Shown: positions 1 through 6,115, counted from the stretch's first letter. The stretch is DNA of 9,848 nt from Clostridia bacterium (GCA_900753295.1 CAADYQ010000140.1:1-9848); one strand, 5' to 3'. Notes: generated by a model not told the origin, from the sequence alone. Program-made: numbers and translations.

Positions 1-700
1 CCGCCGATGTCAGCAGCTCGGCAAGATACGCCGTATTGCGGTCAAGTATCGATATACTAACGGCGTCTCCGGCGGCGGCAGCGCGGAAAACCAAGGGCGC
101 GAGCGCGGCAATATAGCTTTTTCCGCCGCGATATATATCTGGGATCGCCATGTCCGGAGTCATGCCGAGGTGCTCTTTGAACGCCTCGGTGAGTGCTGTG
201 GGACTGCCGCGCCCGTCATGTGCGCGCAGTGCCGCGGTTAGCGCATCGCGCCCGATATCGTAGCCGCCGCCCGCGCCGTCAAGCAGATATCCCCAACCGC
301 CTATGCGCCGTATTTCCTCGCCGCGACGGGCAAAGCAGACAGAGCCTGTGCCGGAGATCAGGCAAGCGCCGTCTCCGCGCCCGACGCATGAGAGCATGTT
401 TACCGCATCCGATGCGACATACACCGAGCGCGCCGTCCCGCGGAGCGCCGCCGCGAGCGCTTCGGCGTTGCCGATAGCCCCGGAAACGCCCGCAAACAGT
501 ATTGATACCTCTACGCCGTCCGGCAAGGCGGCGAGCAGACGCTTGCATATATCATGCAGACGCTTGCCGCTCTCGTCACAGCCGATATCGTTGGGATTGG
601 TTGCACCTCCTACGGCGCGTGCGAGAATATCGCCGCGCTCGGTGCAGAGAAGTGCCTCAGTCTTTGTCCCGCCGCCGTCTATCGCAATATAATATGACAT
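1..700 (-). CDS. BadF/BadG/BcrA/BcrD-family (N-acetylglucosamine kinase-like) ATPase, C-terminus cut by window edge
   Basis: Reading right to left from ATG at 700, 233 codons are open to the window edge. The protein begins MSYYIAIDGGGTKTEALL, where DGGGTKT (residues 8-14) is the phosphate-1 loop of ASKHA sugar kinases. An AGVSGA turn lies at about 70-75, the adenosine-loop motif SGTGSVC at 116-122, and GGWGYLLDGAGGGYDIGRDAL at 134-154 is the family's glycine-rich signature. In many NAGK proteins the core of this signature is GDEGS; here it reads DGAGG, resembling a clostridial branch as I recall it. The likely role is ATP-dependent phosphorylation of GlcNAc or a related amino sugar in the cytoplasm, supported by the GH20 hexosaminidase nearby. 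Other members activate 2-hydroxyacyl-CoA dehydratases, but no such partner is seen. A GAAAGGA ribosome site lies about 10 nt upstream. The gene starts 18 bp after the Nudix stop, so the two are probably co-transcribed. Confidence 0.88.
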   Translation of the reverse strand, partial: MSYYIAIDGGGTKTEALLCTERGDILARAVGGATNPNDIGCDESGKRLHDICKRLLAALPDGVEVSILFAGVSGAIGNAEALAAALRGTARSVYVASDAVNMLSCVGRGDGACLISGTGSVCFARRGEEIRRIGGWGYLLDGAGGGYDIGRDALTAALRAHDGRGSPTALTEAFKEHLGMTPDMAIPDIYRGGKSYIAALAPLVFRAAAAGDAVSISILDRNTAYLAELLTSA

Positions 701-718
701 ACCGCGCCGTCCTTTCGT

Positions 719-1336
719 TCAATCAAATACGGTCCTCATGTCGGGGTCCTTGTGCGCACGGAAGCACATAAGCACCTGATCCGCGTTGCATTTTTCCTCC
801 GCAAGAGGCGGAAGGTCATCGGCTGCAAAATAATCTGCGGTGGTGGTCTCCGAGTTCTCGCGGAATTCGCCGCCGAGCTCCTCGCAAAGATAGAATAATT
901 TCACCACTCCGTAGGCATATGGCGGTGTGTTGTGGTCGTTGCGGTTCTGAACGGCGATAAGAGATGTTACCTTCACCTCGCGCCACGCTTCCTCGCGGAC
1001 CTCCTTTACGGTGTTTGCGGCGGGGGCAAGGTCGAATTCGCACCACCCTCCCGGAAGCGCCCACCTGCCGTCCTTTTCGCGCACGAGAAGGATCCGGTCG
1101 CCCGAGAATATCGCCGCGCGCGTATCTACCTTGGGTGTCTGGTAGCCGCTGTCGGCGCAGAACACTTCGGTGACCTTTTCATACGGCAGATCGGACCGGA
1201 GCGTGATCATCTCGGCGGCGATCTCGCGTATGCGCGTATAGCGCTCGCGGTCGTATACGTCCTTACCATAATAAAGTCCCGCCTGCGCAAGGCTCTGAAG
1301 TTCTGTCGCAAGATGTATCAGTTTATCGCATTCCAT
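719..1336 (-). CDS. Nudix hydrolase with N-terminal helical domain (YjhB-like, probable ADP-ribose/nucleotide pyrophosphatase)
   Basis: This 205-residue protein has two parts. Residues 1-65 are a helical segment typical of the Nudix N-terminal domain (NUDIX_N_2 type), and residues 66-200 are the Nudix fold. The lead-in RWALPGGW (91-98) is canonical. The Nudix box spans 97-119 and keeps the metal-binding core K111-E112-V-R-E115-E116. The canonical first Glu is L103 and the canonical late Gly is W118; the first change is, to my recollection, common in this subfamily, while the second is less so. The enzyme would cleave a nucleoside diphosphate linked to another group, with ADP-ribose the usual guess; the substrate cannot be read from sequence. 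The start is supported by GGAGG 6 nt upstream of ATG and a good promoter. It is the first gene of the leftward operon with the sugar kinase. Confidence 0.92.
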   Translation of the reverse strand: MECDKLIHLATELQSLAQAGLYYGKDVYDRERYTRIREIAAEMITLRSDLPYEKVTEVFCADSGYQTPKVDTRAAIFSGDRILLVREKDGRWALPGGWCEFDLAPAANTVKEVREEAWREVKVTSLIAVQNRNDHNTPPYAYGVVKLFYLCEELGGEFRENSETTTADYFAADDLPPLAEEKCNADQVLMCFRAHKDPDMRTVFD

Positions 1337-1365
1337 GCCGTACCTCCGCGTTTTTTACTGCTTAA

Positions 1366-1394
1366 ATTATATCACATCGGATATAAAAAATCAA
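1366..1394 (-). promoter_or_regulatory. Sigma-A-type promoter for the Nudix/sugar-kinase operon
   Basis: On the minus strand, TTGATT (1389-1394) is followed by a 17-bp spacer and a perfect TATAAT (1366-1371). The predicted start of transcription is about 25 bp upstream of the Nudix ATG. The -35 box lies inside the left arm of the inverted repeat shared with the divergent promoter. Confidence 0.85.
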
Positions 1395-1417
1395 CCCGGT
1401 GCAAATATGTTGATTTT
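1387..1417. repeat. 9-bp inverted repeat joining the two divergent -35 boxes
   Basis: AAAATCAAC (1387-1395) and GTTGATTTT (1409-1417) are perfect reverse complements separated by 13 bp. Each arm contains the TTGATT -35 hexamer of one of the two divergent promoters, so part of the symmetry follows from having two identical -35 boxes. The symmetry extends beyond the hexamers by CAA/TTG-adjacent C/G and by two further A/T bases on the outer side. It could be an operator where one protein dimer blocks or recruits polymerase in both directions. No regulator gene lies in the window. Confidence 0.55.
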
Positions 1418-1438
1418 GTCCGGCTTTAGTGATACAAT
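1410..1438 (+). promoter_or_regulatory. Sigma-A-type promoter for the P-loop kinase/acetyltransferase pair
   Basis: TTGATT (1410-1415), a 17-bp spacer, then TACAAT (1433-1438). Transcription would start near 1445, only about 11 nt before the preferred ATG at 1456, leaving the GGGGGTG ribosome site right at the 5' end of the message. No better-placed promoter is seen upstream. Confidence 0.7.
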
Positions 1439-1455
1439 ATAGCGGGGGTGATGAT

Positions 1456-1992
1456 ATGGTCATTCTTATTGCCGGAGAGACACATACCGGAAAGACCCGG
1501 CTGGCACAGATGATACTTGAAAAATACGGCTACCCGTATCTTTCGCTCGATCATCTCAAAATGGGGCTTATCCGCAGCGGCATGACGAGGCTGACGCCGG
1601 AGGATGACGCGGAGCTGACGCCGTATCTCTGGCGGATCGCGCGGAAGATAGTAAAAACAGCGGTAGAGAACGGGCAGGACCTTACGGTTGAAGGGTGCTA
1701 TATCCCGTTTGACTGCGCGGATGACTTCGGTCCCGGATATATTGAAAACATCCGCCGAATCTGCCTTGTGATGAGCGAAAAATATATAAGAGAGCACACC
1801 GCGGACATCTGCGGCTTTGAAAATATCATTGAAAAAAGGATGTCGGGCGGTATCGATCCCGAAGAGCTGATACGCGGCAATGCCCGGACGCTTGAGCTTT
1901 GCCGACGCTGTGGCTTTCCGTACCATCTTTTTGACGGTGAGTACGACATCGAATCCATTTTATCCGATAAAGGAGAGCTTGATATAAAATGA
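1456..1992 (+). CDS. Small P-loop kinase-like ATPase, substrate unknown
   Basis: The preferred start is ATG 1456, preceded by GGGGGTG at 5 nt. An in-frame GTG at 1429 lies between the -35 and -10 boxes and is unlikely. The 178-residue protein opens with a hydrophobic strand and a Walker A motif GETHTGKT (residues 7-14). A DHLK segment (32-35) follows at the position where small-molecule kinases bind the acceptor, then a strand LTVEGCYIP (77-84) that resembles the Walker B/second strand region. Charged helical regions at 108-150 could serve as the lid. Size and order of elements match the adenylate/shikimate/2-phosphoglycerate kinase superfamily, and such proteins are often labelled 2-phosphoglycerate kinase or AAA ATPase without proof. 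No signal peptide is present, so it is cytoplasmic. Its stop overlaps the next start (ATGA), so translation of the pair is probably coupled and the acetyltransferase may act on the same or a related metabolite. Confidence 0.85.
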   Translation: MVILIAGETHTGKTRLAQMILEKYGYPYLSLDHLKMGLIRSGMTRLTPEDDAELTPYLWRIARKIVKTAVENGQDLTVEGCYIPFDCADDFGPGYIENIRRICLVMSEKYIREHTADICGFENIIEKRMSGGIDPEELIRGNARTLELCRRCGFPYHLFDGEYDIESILSDKGELDIK

Positions 1993-2648
1993 AGGAAGAA
2001 GAAAAGATACGCGCGGGGATAATGTTTTTTCCGGGCGACCCGGAGCTTAAGGCAATAAAGCGCAGGACGCATGACCTGAATGTCGATTACAACAATACAT
2101 ATGAGGAAGAGACCGAAAAACGCGCCGCGATACTTGCCGAGATGCTCGGCGAATTCGGAGAGGGCGGGTTCATCCAGGGACCGATAGCCTTCCACTACGG
2201 CAAGCACACAAAAATAGGGAAGTACTTCTTCGGTAATTTCAATCTGACGATACAGGATGACGCCGAGGTGACGATAGGCGATCACTGCGATTTCGGACCC
2301 AACGCGACGATAGTAACGCCGCTGCATCCAATGCTTGCGGATGAAAGGCTTGCCATAATGACAGCCGGGGGCGAGCACCGCCGCCTTTGCTGGGCAAAGC
2401 CGGTGCATATCGGCAACAACTGCTGGTTCGGGGCTTCGGTCACGGTCTGCCCCGGCGTAACGATAGGAGATAACTGCGTGATAGGCGCTGGGAGCGTTGT
2501 GACACGCGATATCCCCGCCGGCAGCTTTGCCGCCGGCGTGCCGTGCCGGGTGATACGCACGCTCGGAGATGCCGACAGCATGAAGCATAAACCGGAAATT
2601 CTGGCTGATAATATTCTGATCGGCGCAGATGACGGCGATGAAAAATAA
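1989..2648 (+). CDS. Sugar O-acetyltransferase, LacA/Maa/NodL type left-handed beta-helix
   Basis: The 219-residue protein transfers acetyl from acetyl-CoA to a sugar hydroxyl, by family. The N-terminal helical part (1-50) carries the family pattern with MFFPGDPEL at 12-20 and a following Arg-rich helix. Hexapeptide repeats with I/V-G-D/N turns run from about 72 to 172 (for example TIGDHC, HIGNNC, TIGDNC, VIGAGS). The catalytic histidine is H113 in TPLHP, matching the THP/THP-like motif of LacA and Maa. The C-terminal end AGVPCRVIR (182-190) is the usual closing motif. The last 25 residues extend slightly beyond the common length. It starts inside the stop of the kinase gene (4-bp overlap); AGGAG at 1971-1975 is rather far (13 nt), which fits translational coupling. 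The exact acceptor sugar cannot be told from sequence. The stop codon sits in a 20-bp palindrome. Confidence 0.93.
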   Translation: MKEEEKIRAGIMFFPGDPELKAIKRRTHDLNVDYNNTYEEETEKRAAILAEMLGEFGEGGFIQGPIAFHYGKHTKIGKYFFGNFNLTIQDDAEVTIGDHCDFGPNATIVTPLHPMLADERLAIMTAGGEHRRLCWAKPVHIGNNCWFGASVTVCPGVTIGDNCVIGAGSVVTRDIPAGSFAAGVPCRVIRTLGDADSMKHKPEILADNILIGADDGDEK

Positions 2649-2658
2649 TTATTTTTCA
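2639..2658. repeat. 20-bp perfect AT-rich palindrome over the acetyltransferase stop codon
   Basis: TGAAAAATAATTATTTTTCA is its own reverse complement with no loop. It ends 7 bp before the -35 box of the thioredoxin promoter and includes the TAA stop of the acetyltransferase. It has no GC-rich stem, so it is not a classical terminator. It may be a protein-binding site upstream of the promoter, or an AT-rich UP-like element. Chance is possible in AT-rich DNA. Confidence 0.6.
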
Positions 2659-2665
2659 ATTTATA

Positions 2666-2694
2666 TTGCACCGGGCGTTTTTTTGTTGTATAAT
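2666..2694 (+). promoter_or_regulatory. Sigma-A-type promoter for the thioredoxin operon
   Basis: TTGCAC (2666-2671), a 17-bp spacer containing a run of seven T, then consensus TATAAT (2689-2694). The leader to ATG 2747 would be about 46 nt. Both hexamers are identical to those of the promoter at 6190-6218. Confidence 0.85.
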
Positions 2695-2746
2695 AAACTT
2701 GCGGGCGTGTGCCGTCCGCGGATCGAAAAAGAAAGGTAAAAACAAA

Positions 2747-3067
2747 ATGGAGATAACACTTACTGCCGATATGTACGATGAGACAGTGACTCACGCTGAC
2801 GGTGTGGTGCTGATAGATTTTTGGGCGACATGGTGCGGTCCGTGCCGTATGATAGCTCCGGTCATTGCGGAGATCGCCGCCGAGCACCCCGAGATAAAGG
2901 TGTGCAAGGTCAATGTTGACGACGAGCCGGCTCTCGCCGAAAAATTTTCAATAAAGTTTATTCCCACGCTTGCCGTTATAAAGGACGGTAAGGTCCTTGC
3001 CGTCGAAAGCCGTTACATGGACAAACAGGCGGTGCTGAAATTCATATCCGACGCCGTTGGGGAATGA
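2747..3067 (+). CDS. trxA: Thioredoxin
   Basis: This is a 106-residue thioredoxin of normal length, a small cytoplasmic disulfide reductase. The active-site motif WCGPC is at 29-33 within DFWATWCGPC, the conserved cis-proline is P73 in FIPTLAV, and the closing glycine region DGK lies at 80-82. An extra cysteine is present at position 53 (KVCKVNV). ATG 2747 is chosen because AAAGG lies 10 nt upstream and the protein then begins exactly where thioredoxins do; a TTG further upstream at 2666 lies in the promoter. It is the first gene of a four-gene unit. Only 1 bp separates it from the FTR-like gene, suggesting that protein is its electron donor or partner. No NADPH-thioredoxin reductase gene is in the window. 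Confidence 0.95.
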   Translation: MEITLTADMYDETVTHADGVVLIDFWATWCGPCRMIAPVIAEIAAEHPEIKVCKVNVDDEPALAEKFSIKFIPTLAVIKDGKVLAVESRYMDKQAVLKFISDAVGE

Positions 3068-3068
3068 T

Positions 3069-3266
3069 ATGAAAATACGCTACAACGAAAACAAAGAAGT
3101 AGTGGAAGCGGTGAAGGAAGGTCTGCGCCGCACGGGAGGTTACTGCCCCTGCGTGCGCGAGCGTACTCCGGACACAAAATGTATGTGCTCCGAGTTCCGC
3201 CGCCAGATAGCCGATCCGGATTTTGAGGGCTATTGCCACTGCATGCTCTATTACAAAGAAAAATGA
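3069..3266 (+). CDS. Ferredoxin-thioredoxin reductase catalytic-chain-like iron-sulphur protein
   Basis: This 65-residue protein has six cysteines in three CxC pairs: CPC (26-28), CMC (38-40) and CHC (56-58), the last followed by MLYYK. The CPC...CxC...CHC order and the CHCML ending are those of the catalytic chain of ferredoxin-thioredoxin reductase (PF02943-type), where four Cys hold a [4Fe-4S] cluster and two form the redox disulfide. By order, C26, C38, C40 and C56 would be cluster ligands and C28/C58 the disulfide. Unlike the plant enzyme (CPC-x16-CPC-x8-CHC), the middle pair lies nearer the first (x9 and x15), while the total span is the same. Similar short proteins occur in clostridia as I recall. 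The start ATG 3069 has GGGGA 5 nt upstream and lies 1 bp after the thioredoxin stop. No variable subunit gene is present, so the electron source is unknown; it probably reduces the adjacent thioredoxin. Confidence 0.87.
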   Translation: MKIRYNENKEVVEAVKEGLRRTGGYCPCVRERTPDTKCMCSEFRRQIADPDFEGYCHCMLYYKEK

Positions 3267-3268
3267 CC

Positions 3269-3274
3269 GAGGAG
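3269..3274 (+). promoter_or_regulatory. Ribosome binding site deciding the nucleoside hydrolase start
   Basis: GAGGAG lies 9 nt before ATG 3284. The alternative in-frame ATG at 3263, which overlaps the FTR-like stop as ATGA, has only a weak purine stretch upstream. The site therefore favours 3284, although coupled starts at 3263 cannot be excluded. Confidence 0.6.
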
Positions 3275-3283
3275 ACTCCGAAC

Positions 3284-4195
3284 ATGAAAATGACCCCGCA
3301 AGAGCTTATTTCAGAGCTTAAAAACGGAAAGAAAAAGAAGATCATACTTGACACCGACGCTTATAACGAGGTGGACGACCAGTATGCAATTGCATATTCA
3401 ATGCTCTCGCCCGACCGTGTAGAGATACTGTCGATAAACGCAGCGCCCTTTCTCAACAAGCGCTCGACCTCGGCAGGGGACGGCATGGAAAAGAGCTACA
3501 ATGAGATATTCCGCATAACCGCGCTCACCGACCCGGAAAAGGCAAAGGATATTCCCGTATACCGCGGCTCGGACCGCTTCCTGCCTTCAAAGAGCGAGTA
3601 TGTTTCCTCGCCGGCGTGCGACAACATAATCCGCACCGTTATGAGCAGTGATGAGACCGTCTGGATAGTCGCCATAGGAGCGATAACCAATGTTGCATCG
3701 GCGATAATCAAAGAGCCTGCGATATGCGAGCGCGCGGCGCTCATCTGGCTCGGCGGACACGCGCTCACCTGTCCGGATACAAAGGAATTCAACCTGCGTC
3801 AGGATATCCCCGCCGCCGAGGTGGTGTTTGACTCGGGCATCCCGCTTTTGCAGATACCCTGCGACGGAGTGTGCAGCTCTTTCATTACGACGATACCGGA
3901 GGTCGTGTATTATCTGCGCGGTAAAAACGAGCTTTGCGACTATCTTTGCGACATCACGGCGTCGTATACCAAAAATCCGTACGGATGGTCAAAGGTCATA
4001 TGGGACGTCACCGCGATCGCGTGCATAACCAAGCCGGAGGCGCTGGCGATGGTCGTTCTGCCGCGTCCGTATGTGACGTCGGATTGCCGCTATGCGTTCG
4101 ATGCCGCGCGTGAGCAGTATGTTTATGTGCGCAGAATACGCCGCGATCCCATTTATGCAGACCTCTTCCACAAGCTCTCCGAAAAGAATAAATAA
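3284..4195 (+). CDS. Inosine-uridine preferring nucleoside hydrolase-family protein (variant DTD-x5-DD metal site)
   Basis: The protein is 303 residues, the usual family size (310 from the earlier ATG 3263). Nucleoside hydrolases cut the N-glycosidic bond of ribonucleosides to give base and ribose, using a bound calcium. The metal site normally reads DTDPGxDD; here it is D23-T-D25-AYNEV-D31-D32, two residues longer, a form I recall from a distinct bacterial subgroup. Other family landmarks are GAITNVA (132-138, for GPLTNIA), GG-A plus KEFNLRQDIPAAEVVF (167-182), and W240-D241-V in place of the HDP motif near the C-terminus. Loss of that histidine suggests altered substrate choice or leaving-group activation; the substrate may be a nucleoside or another N-riboside. 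It has no signal peptide. It follows the FTR-like gene by 17 bp and precedes the GH20 gene by 39 bp, all in one probable operon. Confidence 0.88.
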   Translation: MKMTPQELISELKNGKKKKIILDTDAYNEVDDQYAIAYSMLSPDRVEILSINAAPFLNKRSTSAGDGMEKSYNEIFRITALTDPEKAKDIPVYRGSDRFLPSKSEYVSSPACDNIIRTVMSSDETVWIVAIGAITNVASAIIKEPAICERAALIWLGGHALTCPDTKEFNLRQDIPAAEVVFDSGIPLLQIPCDGVCSSFITTIPEVVYYLRGKNELCDYLCDITASYTKNPYGWSKVIWDVTAIACITKPEALAMVVLPRPYVTSDCRYAFDAAREQYVYVRRIRRDPIYADLFHKLSEKNK

Positions 4196-4234
4196 AGAAA
4201 ATAAGCCGTCAGGCACACCCAAAGGAGTAACGAC

Positions 4235-6115
4235 ATGTCAAAAAACGTAGATCTCAGATGTACCGATAAAAAGCTGCTTGAAGCCGCCGCGGAGCTTGCC
4301 CCCACGCTCGGACTGCGGTTTACATCCCGCGGAGTTCCGGTCGAGGTAAAGACCGGCGACGAGCTTTCGCTCCGCAAGAGCGGGGAAGGCTTTGTGCTTA
4401 CATACCGCAAAAAGAATGAATTCTTCCGCGGGCTTTCACTGCTCGGCGCGGTTGTTTCCGAGGGACGTGAGCACGTTGAGACAGGTAAGTACGATATGCT
4501 TTGCTATATGGCTGACGTTTCGCGCAATGCCGTGCTCAATATGAACGGAGCCAAGGAAATGATCCGCATTCTTGCGGCAATGGGCTACGATTCTCTTATG
4601 CTTTATTCCGAAGATACATACGAGGTCCCGGAGTACCCCTATTTCGGTCGTATGCGCGGCAGATATTCCGCCGAGGAGCTGCGTGAAATAGACGATTATG
4701 CGGATATGTTCGGGATCGAAGTCATCCCCTGCATGCAGACGTTGGCTCACCTTGCTACCGCTCTGCGCTGGCCCGGACTCAATTCGATAGTTGACTGCAA
4801 CGACATCATGCTTGTGGGCGATGAGCGCACATACACATTCGTGCGCGCCTGCCTCACTACCTGCCGCAAGATATTCCGCTCAAAACGCATAAATATCGGA
4901 ATGGACGAAGCTCACATGCTCGGCCGCGGCAGATACCTCACCAAAAACGGCTACCGTCCGGCGCACGAGATAATGCTTGAGCATCTTGACCGCGTTGCCG
5001 CCATCTGCGCCGAGATAGGATACGAGCCTATGATGTGGAGCGATATGTTCTTCCGCATGGCGTTCGGCGGTGCATACCGTGTGCGCGAGGGCGAGATAGC
5101 ACCCGAGATAATGACAAAGGTGCCGTCAAATGTGACGCTCGTATACTGGGATTACTACTCCCTCGACCGTCAGATATTCGATCATATGCTTGAGTGCCAC
5201 CTGAAGTTCAATAACCCCACCATATTCGCCGGAGGCGCATGGAAGTGGTCCGGCTTTGCGCCGCACAATGAATTCTCGCTGGCTTCCACCAAGCTGCAGC
5301 TTGATTCCTGCGCGGAGCATGGCGTGTCGAGCGTTATCGTGACCGGTTGGGGCGATAACGGCGGAGAGGCGTCGCAGTTCTCCACGCTCCCCACACTGCT
5401 TTACTTTGCCGAGCGCCTGTATACCGGAGCCGAGGCGCCGCACGAGCTGCTTGAGGCACGCAGCCGCGAGGTGTTCGGAATGGGCTTTGACGAGCTTAAG
5501 CTCTTTGACCTGCCCAATGCACTGCCCGGAACCACCCCCAGTGAATGCTCGCATCCCGTTTGCCCCTGTAAGTATCTGCTTTATAACGATCCGCTTGAGG
5601 GCCTTATGGACCGCCATGTCGGACCCGAAGCGCCGGAGCATTACCGTAGATCGGCGGAGCGCCTGCTCGCACACGCCGACAACGAGCGTTGGGGCTACAT
5701 TTTTGAGTCTCTCGGTCTGCTCTGCGACCTGCTTTCGGACAAGTGCGATCTGACCATCCGCATCCGCCGCGCATATCTCGACGGCGACCGGGACGCCGTT
5801 CGCCGCCTGGCACACGAGGATATCCCGGCTGTCATAGCCAAGCTCGATGCCTTCATCGTCGCATTCCGCCGTCAGTGGTATGCCGAGAACAAGACCTTCG
5901 GCTTTGCGACCGAGGAACAGCGCCTCGGCGGTCTGCGTCAGCGTCTTGACTCTGTGAAGCTGCGCCTTGAGGCATGGCTCTCCGGCGAGACCGACAGGAT
6001 CGAGGAGCTTGAGCAGCCCGTGCTTTCGCACGACGGACGTGCAGCCGACGATCCCCGCACGCCTTACATAAACTACAATAGCTGGGCAGGTACTGTTACC
6101 GCCTGCCTGATCTGA
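4235..6115 (+). CDS. GH20 exo-beta-N-acetylhexosaminidase (GH20C/GcnA-like), cytoplasmic
   Basis: This 626-residue glycoside hydrolase removes terminal beta-linked GlcNAc or GalNAc by substrate-assisted catalysis. Residues 1-85 resemble the small N-terminal alpha/beta domain of GH20. The barrel begins near 87 with DMLCYMADVSRNAVLN and MGYDSLMLYSEDTYE. The catalytic pair D224-E225 lies in NIGMDEAHMLGRGRY, the hallmark of the streptococcal GcnA/GH20C branch. Aromatic residues expected to line the sugar pocket are W268, W305, W336, W338 and W372 (TGWGDNG). Residues from about 400 to 626 form the helical C-terminal region. A C438-x4-C443-x-C445 cluster is unusual for the region as I recall it. 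There is no signal peptide or membrane segment, so it would act on imported oligosaccharides. AAAGGAG lies 7 nt before the ATG. It is the last gene before the terminator. Its product fits the BadF/NAGK kinase across the divergent region. Confidence 0.93.
   Translation: MSKNVDLRCTDKKLLEAAAELAPTLGLRFTSRGVPVEVKTGDELSLRKSGEGFVLTYRKKNEFFRGLSLLGAVVSEGREHVETGKYDMLCYMADVSRNAVLNMNGAKEMIRILAAMGYDSLMLYSEDTYEVPEYPYFGRMRGRYSAEELREIDDYADMFGIEVIPCMQTLAHLATALRWPGLNSIVDCNDIMLVGDERTYTFVRACLTTCRKIFRSKRINIGMDEAHMLGRGRYLTKNGYRPAHEIMLEHLDRVAAICAEIGYEPMMWSDMFFRMAFGGAYRVREGEIAPEIMTKVPSNVTLVYWDYYSLDRQIFDHMLECHLKFNNPTIFAGGAWKWSGFAPHNEFSLASTKLQLDSCAEHGVSSVIVTGWGDNGGEASQFSTLPTLLYFAERLYTGAEAPHELLEARSREVFGMGFDELKLFDLPNALPGTTPSECSHPVCPCKYLLYNDPLEGLMDRHVGPEAPEHYRRSAERLLAHADNERWGYIFESLGLLCDLLSDKCDLTIRIRRAYLDGDRDAVRRLAHEDIPAVIAKLDAFIVAFRRQWYAENKTFGFATEEQRLGGLRQRLDSVKLRLEAWLSGETDRIEELEQPVLSHDGRAADDPRTPYINYNSWAGTVTACLI

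Noticed and set aside
932..1429. Plus-strand open frame opposite the Nudix gene
   Set aside because: The minus strand has the Nudix box, a GGAGG site and a consensus promoter; the plus frame has none of these.
1698..2588. Minus-strand open frame of 296 codons across the kinase and acetyltransferase genes
   Set aside because: The plus strand carries Walker A and hexapeptide-repeat proteins in good frames; the antisense product looks random in composition.
2639..2684. Palindrome plus T run as an intrinsic terminator of the acetyltransferase gene
   Set aside because: The palindrome is loopless and AT-only except at its ends, and the run of seven T is 19 bp away inside the promoter spacer, so it would not form a stable terminator hairpin.
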